Positions 6,686 through 12,908 of a stretch of DNA of 19,359 bases are shown here, in pieces. The translations under genes were made by a program, and so were the position numbers. The DNA is taken from NCBI GenBank assembly GCA_963617965.1, contig CAVEQO010000038.1, forward strand, positions 1 to 19,359. The letters run 5' to 3'. The stretch is from UBA6382 sp963617965 (lineage in GTDB: Bacteria; Bacteroidota; Bacteroidia; Bacteroidales; Bacteroidaceae). Position 1 is the first letter of the stretch. Each line of letters begins with the position of its first letter. The notes under the pieces are model-generated. The model was not told where the DNA came from. It made no database searches and saw only the letters and a program-made list of their open reading frames with translations.

Positions 6686-7060
6686 ATGAAAACAAGCAAA
6701 ATGACAAAAAAGGACATCCGGGCAATCATCAGAACCGAAAACGCCACAGCCATCTTCCAGGCCTGCAAGACCGTCACCGGCAGCGCATCATACTGCGCCG
6801 TCCGCAAGTTCATCGAAGACTACGCACCAACCGCAGCCCTGCGCGACAAAGCCTACAGCCTGTCCTTCGGGGCCGCACGCAACCAACGCCCGGCCAACGA
6901 AGACCAGGAAACCAAGGCACGCCAGTTCCGCAACGGAAACCGTCGCCACATCGTCATGCAGCTCTTCCGCAGCGTCTCCTCCGCCGCCATGGGGGCGGCA
7001 TCATTCTTTTCCGTTCCTTCCATTTTTCATGTTCTTCGCAATTCCACAAAAACACGCTGA
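6686..7060 (+). CDS. Reverse-strand small basic protein, probable lysogenic accessory (moron) gene
   Basis: I do not recognise this 124-residue protein. It starts MKTSKMTKKDIRAIIRTENA, then 'IFQACKTVTGSASYCAVRKFIEDY' and a basic middle (RNQRPANEDQETKARQFRNG). Residues 1-95 look like a compact helical, basic protein that could bind nucleic acid. The last 30 residues (SVSSAAMGAASFFSVP...) are less convincing and overlap a GC hairpin (GCCGCC/GGCGGC near 6989-7005) followed by TTCTTTT. The gene has its own promoter, opposes all late genes and ends three bases from the terminase stop. This is the usual setting of a gene expressed from the prophage, for example for superinfection exclusion; that role is inference. 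Confidence 0.72.
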   Translation: MKTSKMTKKDIRAIIRTENATAIFQACKTVTGSASYCAVRKFIEDYAPTAALRDKAYSLSFGAARNQRPANEDQETKARQFRNGNRRHIVMQLFRSVSSAAMGAASFFSVPSIFHVLRNSTKTR

Positions 7061-7063
7061 CCG

Positions 7064-8983
7064 TCACGACAGGCCCTCCGCCTCGTCCTGCATTATCACA
7101 GCCATCACCACGCATTGCGCCACGTCCACCTTGCCCCAGCTCGTAGCCTTCACGGGCTTCACGTTCTCCATCCTGTCCTCCGTCAGCACACAGTTCCCGA
7201 AACACCACGGGATAATAGGGTTGGGCGAGACGTACAGGGAGCAAGGATCGGCCTTGACCATATACGTCACTTCCTGCACCGCGCCGTTGAACGCGCCCCA
7301 CGTCTGGCTCACCGGACGCAGGATGCTCTTGGGGTCAGCGCCGAACTCCGTGGTCAGCCATGCGCCCAGGGCGTTCACGAAGCGACGCGCATCATAATTG
7401 TCGTAACCTATCCGCGCAATGGTGCAGTGCTCCGCCACCTCCATCCACCGGCGGCACACCAGACCCTCGTCCACCGTGTCCCCCGGACTCGTCCGCAGCC
7501 ATCCGCCTTCGTGCCACATCCTGTACAGGTACGCGTTGTGGTTTGTCGCCAGCTGTTTCTCCGCCACCCAGCAGTCGCAGTCCATGTACCAGATGCTCCG
7601 CCCCTGTTCCACCCGGTGCAGCAGATACACCTGCGCGTTCAGGTCGTCACCGCGCGAGAAATCCATCGCGCCGTAGCACACCCACCCCTCCTCCGGGCGG
7701 ATGTCGTCCAGACGGGTGGGGCATTGCAGCCGCCGGATCTCCTCCGCACCTATCCACGCACGGGCGCAGCCCGTCTGCCATATGTTGAAGTCTTTCGTCA
7801 GCACCTCACGCCGTGTGTCCGCACCCTTGTCACAGGCCTCGCGCAGACGGCGGCGGTAATAGTCCGGCTGCACCGTCACGCCGATGCTCCTGTTCACCTT
7901 GCGCCACAGATTCGGGCGGTCAAGCTTCTCCACGTCGTCCGTCTCCTCCCACGGGTCAAGGCGCAGCAGCAGCGCAAACCAGTAGTCCGATTCGTCGCGC
8001 AGACCCGCACACGGAGTGCCGGCGGAAACAGCGCGCGCAATCTCGCCCATGTCGTGCTCCGCCTCGCCGGCAAGGGCTTCCTCCACGCCCCGGAGCTGGA
8101 GCTGGTAGGGACCCTCCACCACGCTCCCGGCCGTGGTCGTGTGCAGCAGAAGAGGCTCGCGCCGCGGGCCCGTGCTGCCCCAGCACACTTCGACGAGGTC
8201 TTGCATGTCCGAACGCCCTTTCACATAGCCCGCGCTGCCGTGCTCGTCCGCATGGACGATGCTGCCGAAAAGCCCGTCCTTGGCCTTGCCGCCCGCGCTC
8301 ATCGCTTTCACGCTCCCCGTCCGCTTCTGACCCGGCAGGTAGTTTATCTCCTCGGCCGTCACGCGCAAGCAACGCCCCTTGGGGTCAAGCTGCCGGGCGA
8401 AACGCTGCACCGACTTGAACGCTATCTTAGCCTGTTCACGGCTGTTCGCCGCAATCAGCACCTGACCGTTCGGAGGCCCCACAAGCAGATCCGTGAAGTC
8501 TATCGCCGCACCGAACTCCGTCTTGCCGCTCTTGCGGGTCTGGAAGACATGGGCCTCCCTCACGCGCCGGCGCAGGCCGTCACGAGCCTCCGGCAGCTCC
8601 CATGCCGGCCCGAAGATCCCGGCAAGACAATACACTTGGTACGGCATGAGCCGCACCGGGCGCAGCCCCTCCGGGGTGCTGAAGCGCAGGCCGCCGCCCA
8701 GGTGAGACCATTCGCCGCCGCACTCTTCCCACAAGCCCTCAATGGCGTGCAGACGCACACGGAACGCATCAAGGCTGAACTCATACGCGCCCAGCATCCG
8801 CAGAAAACGCCTTATGCCGAGCAGCTCGAACACGTTGGCCGTATCCATGTCCTCGCGCACAGCGTCAGACATATAGCCGTACACGCGCCCGTCCATGCCC
8901 TCCAGCACGCCGCGCAGACGGGGCAGGGCTCCGCGAAGCTCCTCCAGCACGCGCGACTTCAGCGTGCGCAAGTCCCCCGTCAT
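7064..8983 (-). CDS. Terminase large subunit (ATPase and nuclease)
   Basis: This 639-residue motor cuts concatemeric DNA and pumps it through the portal. It has an N-terminal region of about 110 residues, the adenine-motif-like 'RLMPYQVYCLAGIFG' (111-125), a Walker A variant 'QTRKSGKTEF' (148-157) and Walker B 'GSIVHADEH' (240-248). The RNase H-like nuclease acidic residues are in 'AMDFSRGDD' (D441), 'IGYDNYDARRF' (D528) and 'KVDVAQC' (D620). The arrangement matches YmfN/Terminase_1-type enzymes. The start ATG overlaps the stop of the preceding 46-residue ORF (ATGA), so the two are translationally coupled. The protein is longer than the usual 450-570 residues because of its N-terminal part. 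Confidence 0.95.
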   Translation of the reverse strand: MTGDLRTLKSRVLEELRGALPRLRGVLEGMDGRVYGYMSDAVREDMDTANVFELLGIRRFLRMLGAYEFSLDAFRVRLHAIEGLWEECGGEWSHLGGGLRFSTPEGLRPVRLMPYQVYCLAGIFGPAWELPEARDGLRRRVREAHVFQTRKSGKTEFGAAIDFTDLLVGPPNGQVLIAANSREQAKIAFKSVQRFARQLDPKGRCLRVTAEEINYLPGQKRTGSVKAMSAGGKAKDGLFGSIVHADEHGSAGYVKGRSDMQDLVEVCWGSTGPRREPLLLHTTTAGSVVEGPYQLQLRGVEEALAGEAEHDMGEIARAVSAGTPCAGLRDESDYWFALLLRLDPWEETDDVEKLDRPNLWRKVNRSIGVTVQPDYYRRRLREACDKGADTRREVLTKDFNIWQTGCARAWIGAEEIRRLQCPTRLDDIRPEEGWVCYGAMDFSRGDDLNAQVYLLHRVEQGRSIWYMDCDCWVAEKQLATNHNAYLYRMWHEGGWLRTSPGDTVDEGLVCRRWMEVAEHCTIARIGYDNYDARRFVNALGAWLTTEFGADPKSILRPVSQTWGAFNGAVQEVTYMVKADPCSLYVSPNPIIPWCFGNCVLTEDRMENVKPVKATSWGKVDVAQCVVMAVIMQDEAEGLS

Positions 8984-9120
8984 TCCCGGCCTCCAAGCTT
9001 GCCGCGCAAGCGCGACAGTATGCCGCCGCGAAGCTCCGCACCGGCCGACAGCGCAGCCGCATCGTCACCGCGCACCACCGCACCGCCGCACGGGCGGCGC
9101 ATCTCTCTCTCGTTTTCCAT
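8980..9120 (-). CDS. Small 46-residue coupled protein between terminase subunits
   Basis: The frame starts at ATG 9120 after an A/T-rich leader, 12 bases beyond the small terminase stop. It encodes MENEREMRRPCGGAVVRG and more, ending LRGKLGGRE, and its TGA overlaps the large terminase ATG as ATGA. No family is recognised. The exact spacing at both ends, filling the gap between two terminase genes, supports a real gene. The protein is basic and Gly/Arg rich. It may act mainly as a coupling leader for terminase translation. Confidence 0.65.
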   Translation of the reverse strand: MENEREMRRPCGGAVVRGDDAAALSAGAELRGGILSRLRGKLGGRE

Positions 9121-9132
9121 TCTTTTGCTGTT

Positions 9133-9525
9133 TTATTGTTTGCTCATGATCTTAAGGTATTCCGTCATCGGGTCTGTCTCGTCCTTGCCGCCCCTGTTGC
9201 CGCTTATCTTCAGGGGCGAAGCGTCATAACTCAGGCCCATCGCTTTGTAGAACAGGATCTGCGTCTTCTGGCTCTTGTCATACTGCGCCAAAAGGGGGTT
9301 CGCCACCGTCTTGTTCTGCGCCATGCTCCCGGCTTCCATCCACGACAGGGGAGCCCCGTCGCCGGTCAGCTCCTCGTGGATCTTGTCTATCATCACCCGG
9401 TTCTGCGCCGCACTCTCCACAAGCGGCAGGAGAAACTCGTCCCACTCGCCGCGCATCTTCGTTATCATGGCCCGGTACTGCCTCTCATAGTACACGCGGT
9501 CTCTTTTCTTCCCTTGCTTGTCCAT
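9133..9525 (-). CDS. Terminase small subunit, P27 family type
   Basis: This 130-residue protein would recognise the phage DNA and recruit the large subunit. It has a charged helical start (MDKQGKKRDRVYYERQYRAM), a middle of 'LPLVESAAQNRVMIDKIHEEL', then 'NKTVANPLLAQYDKSQKTQILFYKAMGLS'. The signature of P27-like small terminases, '.NP.....r......i......lGlt...r', is visible in this last block. It precedes the large terminase by one small gene and starts three bases after the Cys-rich protein gene. Confidence 0.85.
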   Translation of the reverse strand: MDKQGKKRDRVYYERQYRAMITKMRGEWDEFLLPLVESAAQNRVMIDKIHEELTGDGAPLSWMEAGSMAQNKTVANPLLAQYDKSQKTQILFYKAMGLSYDASPLKISGNRGGKDETDPMTEYLKIMSKQ

Positions 9526-9528
9526 TCT

Positions 9529-9882
9529 TTACCTTTTGATTGTCCCATGGAACTTGATCACCATCTGCTGGCACTGTTCGTAAGGAAGACGGTAGATCTG
9601 GTAGTATTCCGTCCGCACGGAATACTGCCGCCCCGGCAGCGTCGCCCACATTCGCCACCGGCCGTCACACGGGCGGCGCAACGGGTGGCGGCAGTCCTTC
9701 TGGCTCGCCCGCACACGGATGCCCCGGCCGCTCAACGCCTCGTGAGTGCCCAGGCACACGTGCGTCTCCTTGCTCCCCTTCGGACGCTGGTGCTTGGGGA
9801 TGATCCCCACCAGAGGGCATTCCGCGCAACAGTCCGGCTGCTCCAGCGGCAGCGTCACTGTGTAGTTCAGTCGCTTAGGCAT
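9529..9882 (-). CDS. Cys-rich protein of unknown function
   Basis: This 117-residue protein has two Cys-rich blocks: 'CCAECPLVG' (18-26), preceded by a beta-like start, and a Cys in 'HVCLGTHEALSGRGIRVRAS' followed by 'QKDCRHPLRRPCDGRW'. The five or six Cys and two or three His could bind zinc. The C-terminal part is rich in Tyr and Gln. I recall similar proteins beside terminases of Bacteroidales phages, but no function is known to me. It lies between an unknown gene and the small terminase, spaced by three bases from the latter, so it is part of the packaging cluster or its regulator. Confidence 0.72.
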   Translation of the reverse strand: MPKRLNYTVTLPLEQPDCCAECPLVGIIPKHQRPKGSKETHVCLGTHEALSGRGIRVRASQKDCRHPLRRPCDGRWRMWATLPGRQYSVRTEYYQIYRLPYEQCQQMVIKFHGTIKR

Positions 9883-9897
9883 AGGCTTTCTTTCGTT

Positions 9898-10377
9898 TTA
9901 CCTTTTGGTGCTGTTTCTCTCCGCAGACAGACGGGCGCACAAGTCCGCTATCATGCCCGGTTCAGACTCCCTGCCCCGGCGCATCGACTCAAACGCAGCC
10001 GTCACCCTTGCCACCAGCCTCGTGTAGCTCTCCTCCGACAGGTCGGCGTTCGGCATGAACATCTCCAGAATGCCGTTCACGCCGTCGGCGAAGTCCGCCA
10101 GACCGCCGTCCGCACACTCGCGTATGTTCGTGCACAGGTCGCGCTGCATCAGACGCAGGCCGCGGGCCATGTCCACCGCGCGGCGCAGCTTCCTGCGAGT
10201 CTCGTGCAGAGACACGCCCGCCATGCTTTCCGCCACCGCGCCAAACTCCACGCCCACGCTGTCAAGGCAGTCCGCCAGAGTCTCAGCCAAGTGCCCCAGA
10301 TACACCAGCCGGAACAGGTCGCCGGCAAAGGCGCGCACCTCCGCGTCCGGCTTCAGCTTCAGTTTCGTTTTCCTCAT
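9898..10377 (-). CDS. Helical protein of unknown function
   Basis: This protein of 159 residues starts MRKTKLKLKPDAEVRAFAGD. It is predicted by eye to be almost wholly helical, with segments such as 'LAETLADCLDSVGVEFGAVA' and 'RKLRRAVDMARGLRLMQRDL'. No motif is recognised. A GTG at 10431 would add 18 Lys-rich residues and would overlap the TGA of the preceding small ORF (GTGA), so that start is also credible; I prefer the ATG because its leader is A-rich, like that of its neighbours. Confidence 0.7.
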   Translation of the reverse strand: MRKTKLKLKPDAEVRAFAGDLFRLVYLGHLAETLADCLDSVGVEFGAVAESMAGVSLHETRRKLRRAVDMARGLRLMQRDLCTNIRECADGGLADFADGVNGILEMFMPNADLSEESYTRLVARVTAAFESMRRGRESEPGMIADLCARLSAERNSTKR

Positions 10378-10427
10378 CTTTTCCGCTTTTTTGTCAATTT
10401 TTGTTGTTTCCTTGCTATTGTCCGACT

Positions 10428-10535
10428 TCACTTAATTTCTTCAGGCAGAAACAGCAGCCCCATGCGCTCCCTGTACTCCTCCGCCTGTCCTCGCGGCTTA
10501 TCCACCGCCGCTCCGTGCCTGTCCGCACCCGTCAT
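10428..10535 (-). CDS. 35-residue small protein coupled to the integrase
   Basis: The start codon overlaps the integrase stop as ATGA (10532-10535), and the TGA overlaps the GTG of the next frame. The product begins MTGADRHGAAVDKPRGQAEE and ends LLFLPEEIK. It is a short basic/acidic helical peptide of unknown function. An ATGA overlap on one side and a GTGA on the other is better explained by a real, coupled gene than by chance. It could be a directionality or accessory factor, but nothing in the sequence shows this. Confidence 0.6.
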   Translation of the reverse strand: MTGADRHGAAVDKPRGQAEEYRERMGLLFLPEEIK

Positions 10536-11467
10536 GCCTTAAAGCTTTTCACCCTCTTCAGCATCGCGCTGATCGCATTCTCCTTCTGGTCACGGTCGGG
10601 GTGCACGTACGTGTTCATCGTCGTCGTTATGTCCGAATGCCCCAGCAGTACACTCACCGTCTTCACGTCCACCTTCGCCTCTATGAGCCGGGTGGCGAAC
10701 GTGTGCCGCAGACCGTGGAAACGGATGCGCGGAATGTCAAGCCGCTTGCAGGTCTCGTTGAAATGGTTGCGGTATCTTCGCGGCTCGTACGGCGACAAGC
10801 CGTTCGAAATCACGTAGAAGTCGGGGTTGCAGATCTTCAGGAGCGGCTTCACCAGCTGGACAAGCACCTTGCTCAACGGCACGCGGCGGAACGAGCTCAC
10901 CGTCTTCGGGAAACCCACGACAAGCTCCGTCGCAGCCTTGTCCGCGGGACGGGAGGCATCGTAGATCCGCTCCACGGTGCGCTGCACGCTCAGAGTCTTT
11001 TCAGTCATGTCGAAATCGCTCCATTTTAGGCCGCACAGCTCCCCGATGCGCAGCCCCGAGTGCAGACAGATCAGCAGCCCGAGGTTGGGGAAACTGAAGT
11101 TTTCCCCCAGATACTTCTCCAGCTTGCGCTGGTGCTCCAGGGCAAGCACCGGGACGGCCGCATCCTTGTATTCCTTGGGGAAGACAAGCTCCCATAACGG
11201 CAGGGGAGGGAGATACCTGCGGTTTGCACCCCAGCGCAGGATCATCTTCAGCACGATTATGTGGTCTTTGACGGTCTTCACGCTGATGCCCTGCGAAAGC
11301 TTCCCGTCAATGTACTCCTGCACCTGCAGCCCCGTGACTTCCTGCATCTGCCCGAAGACGGGCAGAAGACACCGGTGCAGACAGAGCGTGTACGCCGACA
11401 GCGTAGACCGCTTCACCTGTTTGGCCTTTTCTTGCATCCACAATTTCGCGGTTTCCTCAAAATTCAT
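10532..11467 (-). CDS. int: Tyrosine recombinase, phage integrase
   Basis: This 311-residue enzyme would integrate and excise the phage by strand exchange between attP and attB. It has an N-terminal core-binding (SAM-like) domain (about 1-90) and a C-terminal catalytic domain with all six key residues visible: Arg140 in 'HSGLRIGELCGLKW', Lys188 in 'FPKTVSSFRRVPL', His251 and Arg254 in 'HGLRHTFATRLIE', His277 in 'LLGHSDITTTMNTY', and the nucleophile Tyr287. It overlaps the methylase end by 11 bases and is followed by a coupled 35-residue ORF. Its place inside the operon, between replication and packaging genes rather than at a prophage end, is unusual. No attP core can be recognised nearby from one sequence alone. 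Confidence 0.95.
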   Translation of the reverse strand: MNFEETAKLWMQEKAKQVKRSTLSAYTLCLHRCLLPVFGQMQEVTGLQVQEYIDGKLSQGISVKTVKDHIIVLKMILRWGANRRYLPPLPLWELVFPKEYKDAAVPVLALEHQRKLEKYLGENFSFPNLGLLICLHSGLRIGELCGLKWSDFDMTEKTLSVQRTVERIYDASRPADKAATELVVGFPKTVSSFRRVPLSKVLVQLVKPLLKICNPDFYVISNGLSPYEPRRYRNHFNETCKRLDIPRIRFHGLRHTFATRLIEAKVDVKTVSVLLGHSDITTTMNTYVHPDRDQKENAISAMLKRVKSFKA

Positions 11468-12080
11468 GTTTCACCTCCTTTATCCTTGCGTTTCCGTCAA
11501 CCTTGAACACCCCTGAAAACCCCATGGCGTCGTCCGTCTCGTTCAGCACGATGTACCGCTGCACCACAGTCCGCTCCAGAACGTCGCCGTGGTACACGTG
11601 CCCCGTCATGCCCCTGATGCTCAGGTTAAGCAGCAGCAGCGGAATGGCGCGTGCGCTGATCTCCCAGCACGTCACCATGTTCTCGCTCGGGCGGAACTCC
11701 CACGGCATGACCCGCCTGCACTTTTCAGCCCAAACCGAAATCAGCAGCCCGCCCGTCCCGGCCGTCGGCTCGTGTACCGTCCCCGCCCGTTCCGCACCGG
11801 CGAGAACGGCCGTCAGCCTCGTCACCTCCGGCGGGGTGAAATCCTGCTTTTCCTTCTTCCGCTGTGCGAACTCGCGCTCATACAGTTTCTGGAACCAGTC
11901 GTATCCGAGATCGTAGTCGAACAGCTCCAGCAGCCGGCGGTACAGGGCGTCGCGGCGCATAACGTCACCCGTGACCGCTTCCATCACCGCACCCGGCAGA
12001 TCCATCACCTCGTTGACACCGAACAGCCCCAGAAGCTTCCCGTCTGTCCTCCCGTCGTTCTCTTTCGCCATCACCGCCAT
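11457..12080 (-). CDS. N6-DNA-methylase-like protein lacking the catalytic motif
   Basis: This 207-residue protein shows 'QDFTPPEVTRLTAVLAG' (79-95), which matches the 'FYTP..v...m' block of HsdM-type methylases, and motif I 'VHEPTAGTGGLL' (102-113) for S-adenosylmethionine binding. 'VYHGDVL' (162-168) follows. The catalytic motif IV (N/D)PP(Y/F), expected soon after, is absent; the chain ends in 'GFSGVFKVDGNARI'. I recall short proteins of this kind in Bacteroidota mobile elements. It may be an orphan methylase with a divergent motif, or a SAM-binding protein with another role. It overlaps the integrase gene. A second ATG at 12071 would remove three residues. Confidence 0.85.
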   Translation of the reverse strand: MAVMAKENDGRTDGKLLGLFGVNEVMDLPGAVMEAVTGDVMRRDALYRRLLELFDYDLGYDWFQKLYEREFAQRKKEKQDFTPPEVTRLTAVLAGAERAGTVHEPTAGTGGLLISVWAEKCRRVMPWEFRPSENMVTCWEISARAIPLLLLNLSIRGMTGHVYHGDVLERTVVQRYIVLNETDDAMGFSGVFKVDGNARIKEVKHEF

Positions 12081-12088
12081 TCTTTACG

Positions 12089-12667
12089 TCAGCCGAAAAG
12101 GTAGTCCGCCCAGATGCCAAGGAACTGTCTGCCGCAGTATTCGGCAAGGTCTTTCGTCTTGAGGGCAAGGCGACAACCGGCAGCCGCGCTCATGCTCGAT
12201 GACGTGTCAACCTCACCCGCATAAGCGGCTCCGCCAAGCGCACCGCCGCACGGGCGATCAACGACACGGCACGCTTTCCTCCCTGCCTCATCCAGTTCCT
12301 CGTACGCTTTTTTGGTGTAGAGACGGAACCAGGGAAAGTAGCGGTATTCGCAGCCGTTGAAATTCGGTCGCCATCCCTCGTTGAGGGCGGCACAGATGAT
12401 GCGCAGCTTGAGGTAAGCGGCAAAGTCGCTTGTGGCTGCATTGCCGTTCCAGCAGCCCTCTTCGTTGCAGTTGTTGTTGTATTGCAAGACAAGCGGATGC
12501 TTGTCTCCCAGTTCCCTGCACGCGTCCTCAAAGGTCTTTATCCTGTCAATGACATGAACGGTTGTTTTTTCAAAATCAACGTACGGGAACAATGTCCTCA
12601 GCATCTCTTTCATGCCGCTGTCGCTCTTCCTGTAGGCTCTGATGATGTTTTCTTTTTTGATTTCCAT
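12089..12667 (-). CDS. Conserved-type phage protein of unknown function
   Basis: This 192-residue protein begins MEIKKENIIRAYRKSDSGMK and contains 'VIDRIKTFEDACRELGDKHP', an aromatic stretch 'WRPNFNGCEYRYFPWFRLYT' and a C-terminal half rich in Ala and Gly with 'TKDLAEYCGRQFLGIWADYL'. I know proteins with this N-terminal helix and the 'iktfedAc..lg..hp' block from Bacteroides phages and conjugative elements, always without a known function. ATG 12667 follows an AT-rich leader. It lies in the middle of the operon, eight bases before the methylase. Confidence 0.8.
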   Translation of the reverse strand: MEIKKENIIRAYRKSDSGMKEMLRTLFPYVDFEKTTVHVIDRIKTFEDACRELGDKHPLVLQYNNNCNEEGCWNGNAATSDFAAYLKLRIICAALNEGWRPNFNGCEYRYFPWFRLYTKKAYEELDEAGRKACRVVDRPCGGALGGAAYAGEVDTSSSMSAAAGCRLALKTKDLAEYCGRQFLGIWADYLFG

Positions 12668-12698
12668 TTTTTGTATTTTTTTTGCGTGTGTTGTAAAT

Positions 12699-12908
12699 TT
12701 ATTTGTCCGTTCCGAAAAAGGCCGCCATTTCTTCCGTAAACCCGCAGGGCCGCCAGAAAACCACGTCCGGAACGTTCCATCCGTTGTAGCCTATTGCCTT
12801 GTCCGGGTATACTATGTGTGCGAAAGAAATCCTGCCGTCCTTGTCAATGACAATCACCTCCTCGTCCGTTCGGGGCAGTTCCTTTTTTGCAGATGTCCAC
12901 TGTTTCAT
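12699..12908 (-). CDS. DUF551-like small protein
   Basis: This 69-residue protein starts MKQWTSAKKELPRTDEEVIV, with 'GWNVPDVVFWRPCGFTEEMA' near the C-terminus. The form 'W.sv...LP...e.Vl......' followed by a 'W.p' strand is the DUF551 pattern, a small domain common in phages with no known role. Its ATG overlaps the stop of the HNH gene (ATGA, 12905-12908), so it is probably translated by coupling. The same frame stays open upstream through the 15-base repeats, starting with GTG only; I regard that as a by-product of the repeat. Confidence 0.78.
   Translation of the reverse strand: MKQWTSAKKELPRTDEEVIVIDKDGRISFAHIVYPDKAIGYNGWNVPDVVFWRPCGFTEEMAAFFGTDK

Noticed and set aside
6954..7067. A 37-codon minus-strand ORF starting with GTG overlapping the terminase stop (GTGA)
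   Set aside because: The overlap is tempting, but the product ends in a run of Pro and Arg, it is antisense to the end of the reverse-strand gene, and GTGA arises easily by chance in GC-rich DNA. Not listed as a gene.
7115..9229. A 704-codon open frame on the + strand opposite the large terminase
   Set aside because: It mirrors the terminase and its neighbours, is dominated by His, Arg, Pro and Ala as expected for an antisense frame of GC-rich DNA, and shows no domain. The same holds for the long + strand frames at 4985-6472, 2819-3832, 9136-10542 and 15724-17451.
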